DNA from: Nostoc sp. CHAB 5824
GTDB lineage: Bacteria > Cyanobacteriota > Cyanobacteriia > Cyanobacteriales > Nostocaceae
Assembly: GCF_020829665.1 (NCBI RefSeq)
Contig: NZ_JAIVFT010000002.1
Location: 248,001-312,000, forward strand
Direction of reading: 5' to 3'
DNA length: 64,000 bases
A model generated the notes under the pieces. The model worked only from the letters and a program-made list of their open reading frames with translations, was not told the DNA's origin and searched no databases. Shown here piece after piece: positions 61,918 to 64,000 of the stretch (positions are counted from its first letter, which is position 1; each line of letters opens with the position of its first letter). The position numbers were made by a program, and so were the translations under genes.

Positions 61918-62739
61918 ATGATTTGGCCGTTTAAGCCCAAGTTTAGAAAACAAATTGCGCGGATTGAAATTACTGGTGCGATCGCCGGTGCTACTCGCAA
62001 ACGCGTCCTAGAAGCCTTAAAAACTGTAGAAGAAAAAAAGTTTCCGGCATTATTGCTCCGTATCGATAGCCCTGGCGGTACAGTTGGAGATTCCCAAGAA
62101 ATTTACAGTGCCTTGAAGCGTCTGCGCGAAAAAATTAAAATCGTCGCTAGCTTTGGCAATATTTCGGCTTCTGGAGGAGTCTACATCGGCATGGGAGCCG
62201 AACACATCGTAGCCAACCCAGGTACGATTACGGGTAGTATTGGTGTGATTTTGCGTGGAAATAACTTGGAACGCTTGCTAGAAAAAATTGGTGTTTCCTT
62301 CCAGGTAATTAAGTCTGGCCCTTACAAAGATATATTGTCTTTCGATCGGCAACTAACTCAACCAGAAGCAAACATCCTGCAAGAGTTGATTGACACAAGT
62401 TATCAGCAGTTTGTCCAAACGGTAGCTGATGGCCGTTCTTTAACAGTAGAAGCTGTGAAAAGTTTCGCCGATGGCCGGATTTTCACTGGACAGCAAGCCC
62501 TAGAGTTAGGTGTTGTAGATCGCCTGGGTACAGAAGAAGATGCGCGTCGCTGGACAGCAGAACTAGTCGGACTTGATCCAGAAAAAACTCTCTGCTATAC
62601 CCTAGAAGAACGTAAACCTTTATTGAATCGCCTTCTACCAGGAAGTCGTCAAGTTTCATCAGGAATTCGATCTGGAATTGATTGGCTCGAATTTGAAATG
62701 TCTACTAGTGGTTTACCCTTGTGGTTATATCGACCCTAA
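61918..62739 (+). CDS. sppA: Signal peptide peptidase SppA, short form
   Basis: A 273-residue serine protease of peptidase family S49. LLLRIDSPGGTVGDSQEIYS is the conserved fold motif. The catalytic Ser lies in NISASGGVYIGMGA (about residue 86), and the general base Lys in IKSGPYKDILSFDR (about 141). NPGTITGSIGVILRGNNLER and ADGRIFTGQQALELGVVDRL are also family signatures. It is the half-length form that acts as an oligomer. It lacks a clear N-terminal membrane anchor (MIWPFKPKFRKQIARIEIT), so membrane attachment is uncertain. It degrades cleaved signal peptides. Confidence 0.95.
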   Translation: MIWPFKPKFRKQIARIEITGAIAGATRKRVLEALKTVEEKKFPALLLRIDSPGGTVGDSQEIYSALKRLREKIKIVASFGNISASGGVYIGMGAEHIVANPGTITGSIGVILRGNNLERLLEKIGVSFQVIKSGPYKDILSFDRQLTQPEANILQELIDTSYQQFVQTVADGRSLTVEAVKSFADGRIFTGQQALELGVVDRLGTEEDARRWTAELVGLDPEKTLCYTLEERKPLLNRLLPGSRQVSSGIRSGIDWLEFEMSTSGLPLWLYRP

Positions 62740-62761
62740 TATGAGTTAGGAGGAGCCAGTG

Positions 62762-62830
62762 CGGTCTTCTCCCAAGGGGAGACGCTAAAAGCGATGGGGT
62801 TTCCCCAAGTGGAGCAACTGGCGTTTAGGA
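62762..62830. repeat. Dispersed repeat, CTTCTCCCAAGGGGAGACGC type
   Basis: GGTCTTCTCCCAAGGGGAGA followed by CGCTAAAAGCGATGGGGTTT and CCCCAAGTGGAGCAACTGG. The first two parts match the element at 26151-26180. It contains palindromic pieces (CTCCC/GGGGAG and CGCTAAAAGCG). It lies between sppA and aroH. Confidence 0.8.
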
Positions 62831-62913
62831 GTGAGGAGTTAGGAATTAAAACTCTGAATTTCTCACTCTTAACTTCTAACCCCTAACTTTTTTCTTTTAA
62901 GGAGGATTTGGGC

Positions 62914-63327
62914 GTGGAGTGGCAAATGCGGGCTATTCGCGGGGCAACAACCGTTTCAGAAAATACCGTTGAGGCAATGCGAGAGGTAGTGACAGAACTT
63001 CTAGATGAACTAGAAAACCGGAATCAATTCCAGCCGAGGGACATGATTAGTGTGACTTTCTCAGTGACACGCGATTTGGATGCTATTTTTCCAGCTGCGA
63101 TCGCTAGATCGCGTCCTGGTTGGGATAATGTGGCCATGTTGGATGTGCAGCAAATGCATGTTGAAGGCAGTTTACAGCGCTGCATTCGGTTCTTAATTCA
63201 CGCTTATCTGCCAGCCTCCGCCTCAATTCATCATATTTATTTACGCAACGCCGCTAGCCTGCGTCCCGATTGGAGTTTGCCCCAGTCTTTACAAACATCG
63301 CAGCCAGCAGTTAAATCAAAAGTGTAA
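62914..63327 (+). CDS. aroH: Chorismate mutase, AroH class
   Basis: A 137-residue monofunctional enzyme that turns chorismate into prephenate for Phe and Tyr synthesis. I start it at the GTG at 62914 (read MEWQMRAIRGATT) because AAGGAGG at 62899-62905 lies 8 bases ahead; an upstream TTG would overlap that site. The AroH (Bacillus-type) motifs are RAIRGATTVSENTVEAMREV, MISVTFSVTRDLDAIFPAAI, ARSRPGWDNVAMLDVQQMHV and GSLQRCIRFLIHAYLP. It forms a trimer with a pseudo-beta-barrel. With aroE at 15 kb this is the second aromatic pathway gene in the window, not linked. Confidence 0.95.
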   Translation: MEWQMRAIRGATTVSENTVEAMREVVTELLDELENRNQFQPRDMISVTFSVTRDLDAIFPAAIARSRPGWDNVAMLDVQQMHVEGSLQRCIRFLIHAYLPASASIHHIYLRNAASLRPDWSLPQSLQTSQPAVKSKV

Positions 63328-63503
63328 ATTACTTAAATAAATATTATGTAACAAACAGCACAAAAATATAATTCTGTGTTGATGCGGCTGCTCAAGCTGC
63401 TGCTGGTGGGAAAATATTGCTAGTTTGTCCTAGTGATTTGAGGTCTATTTGCGAGGCAATCTTGCCCAAAATCAAGATGTTAAGTTGTAAAGGTAGTTTG
63501 CAA

Positions 63504-64000
63504 TGAATCATCAAAAACAACTCAGTGCAATGCTTGTTCCGTTCTACTTAGGGAAACAACGAGATTCAGAAGGTCGAACAATTCAAGAAATGTGGACTTG
63601 GAATTTTGAAGAATTGGAATGTGTCCACAATTATATCCAATGGTTGTTCCCTTTGTCTGAGCGAAGTGCATTCAATCGTGATGCACCCATTCTTGAGGAG
63701 GAAGTAATTCAAGCATTTCAAAGCAACCCATGCCTACGTCAAAATTTGCTACACTCCTTCACTGTCATGCTTCAGTTTTATGGATTGCAACGCCACGAGA
63801 GTAATGACGGAAAAATAGTTGTCAGTCAATCAGAAGACTATCCCAATCGTAAATGCGAATGGGTCTGTATATTTAACCACAATTATCTTCGCATCACCCG
63901 TATTTTAAAGTGCTTAATGACATTTGGATTGGAGAATGAAGCCCAAGCGTTTTATGAATGCTTGCGGCAAATCTACCGTGAGAATACTGAGCAAATTGGA
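63504..64000 (+). CDS. OGFr (opioid growth factor receptor)-domain protein, incomplete at window end
   Basis: An open frame from the ATG at 63504 to the window edge (165 codons). It reads MNHQKQLSAMLVPFYLGKQR, DSEGRTIQEMWTWNFEELEC, VHNYIQWLFPLSERSAFNRD, APILEEEVIQAFQSNPCLRQ. FYLG, W-x-D/N-F-E-E-LE-x-x-H-x-Y-IQWLFP and SxFN-x-x-AP-x-L are the signature of the OGFr N-terminal domain, best known from animals but present in many cyanobacteria. Function in bacteria is unknown. No membrane segment. The C-terminus is missing only because the window ends. Confidence 0.85.

Noticed and set aside
63360..63480. Possible gene remnant reading VDAAAQAAAGGKILLVCPSD
   Set aside because: It is a short Ala-rich stretch closed by a stop just upstream and with no start; I could not link it to a family, so no feature was called.

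Overview
The window comes from the chromosome of a filamentous, probably heterocyst-forming cyanobacterium of the Nostoc/Anabaena type. The evidence is the very frequent HIP1 octamer (GCGATCGC) in and between genes, many Nostoc-style dispersed palindromes and short tandem repeats, and cyanobacterial marker genes: a CcmS-like carboxysome chaperone, PcxA, a PedR-like LuxR protein, DUF3134, DUF3086, DUF3119, DUF6391, and class AroH chorismate mutase. No tRNA, rRNA or CRISPR array was seen. All assignments come from reading the translated sequence and from recalled family knowledge; no database was searched.

Layout. 1-9 kb is accessory and decaying: an ABC transporter tail, ccmS-like, a NACHT/HEAT-type repeat gene split by a -1 frameshift, a complete TnpB-only IS605-type element, an esterase, an ADYC-family pseudogene and an RTX-type calcium-binding protein. 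9.8-15 kb holds a divergent pair of STAND-like AAA ATPases, one with 14 WD40 repeats and one with a VMAP-type HTH. 15-25 kb is mostly housekeeping (aroE, hydrolase, sigma-like factor, DUF2330 plus RnfD-like, polysaccharide deacetylase, fructokinase, PedR-like regulator and a structured RNA candidate), interrupted by a decayed HipA-like/HIRAN gene pair. 25-35 kb has a glycosyltransferase and rfbB, an antitoxin with a truncated toxin, a Ser/Thr kinase, a PD-(D/E)XK nuclease-like protein, msrA and an MBOAT/SGNH acyl-transfer pair. 35-41 kb has an AddB-like helicase, pcxA, mltA and two small genes.

42.2-52.3 kb is the most striking region. After a 945-bp AT-rich gene-free stretch come nine co-directional genes that read as a type IV secretion apparatus: VirB2-, VirB3-, VirB4-, VirB5-, VirB6-, two VirB8-, VirB10- and VirB9-like. 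No relaxase, coupling protein (VirD4) or VirB11 lies in the window. This looks like a chromosomal, possibly repurposed T4SS.

53-64 kb returns to core genes: an ABC exporter, a LpxB-related protein, plsY, DUF3086, DUF3119 with an MlaE-type lipid permease, sppA, aroH and an OGFr-domain protein running off the end. Envelope and lipid functions dominate here.

A recurring theme is small palindromic repeats that have inserted inside or at the ends of genes (aroE, the AddB-like helicase, the antitoxin, the DUF202 gene) and remodelled the protein without stopping it. Alongside this, several accessory genes are broken by one or a few base changes.
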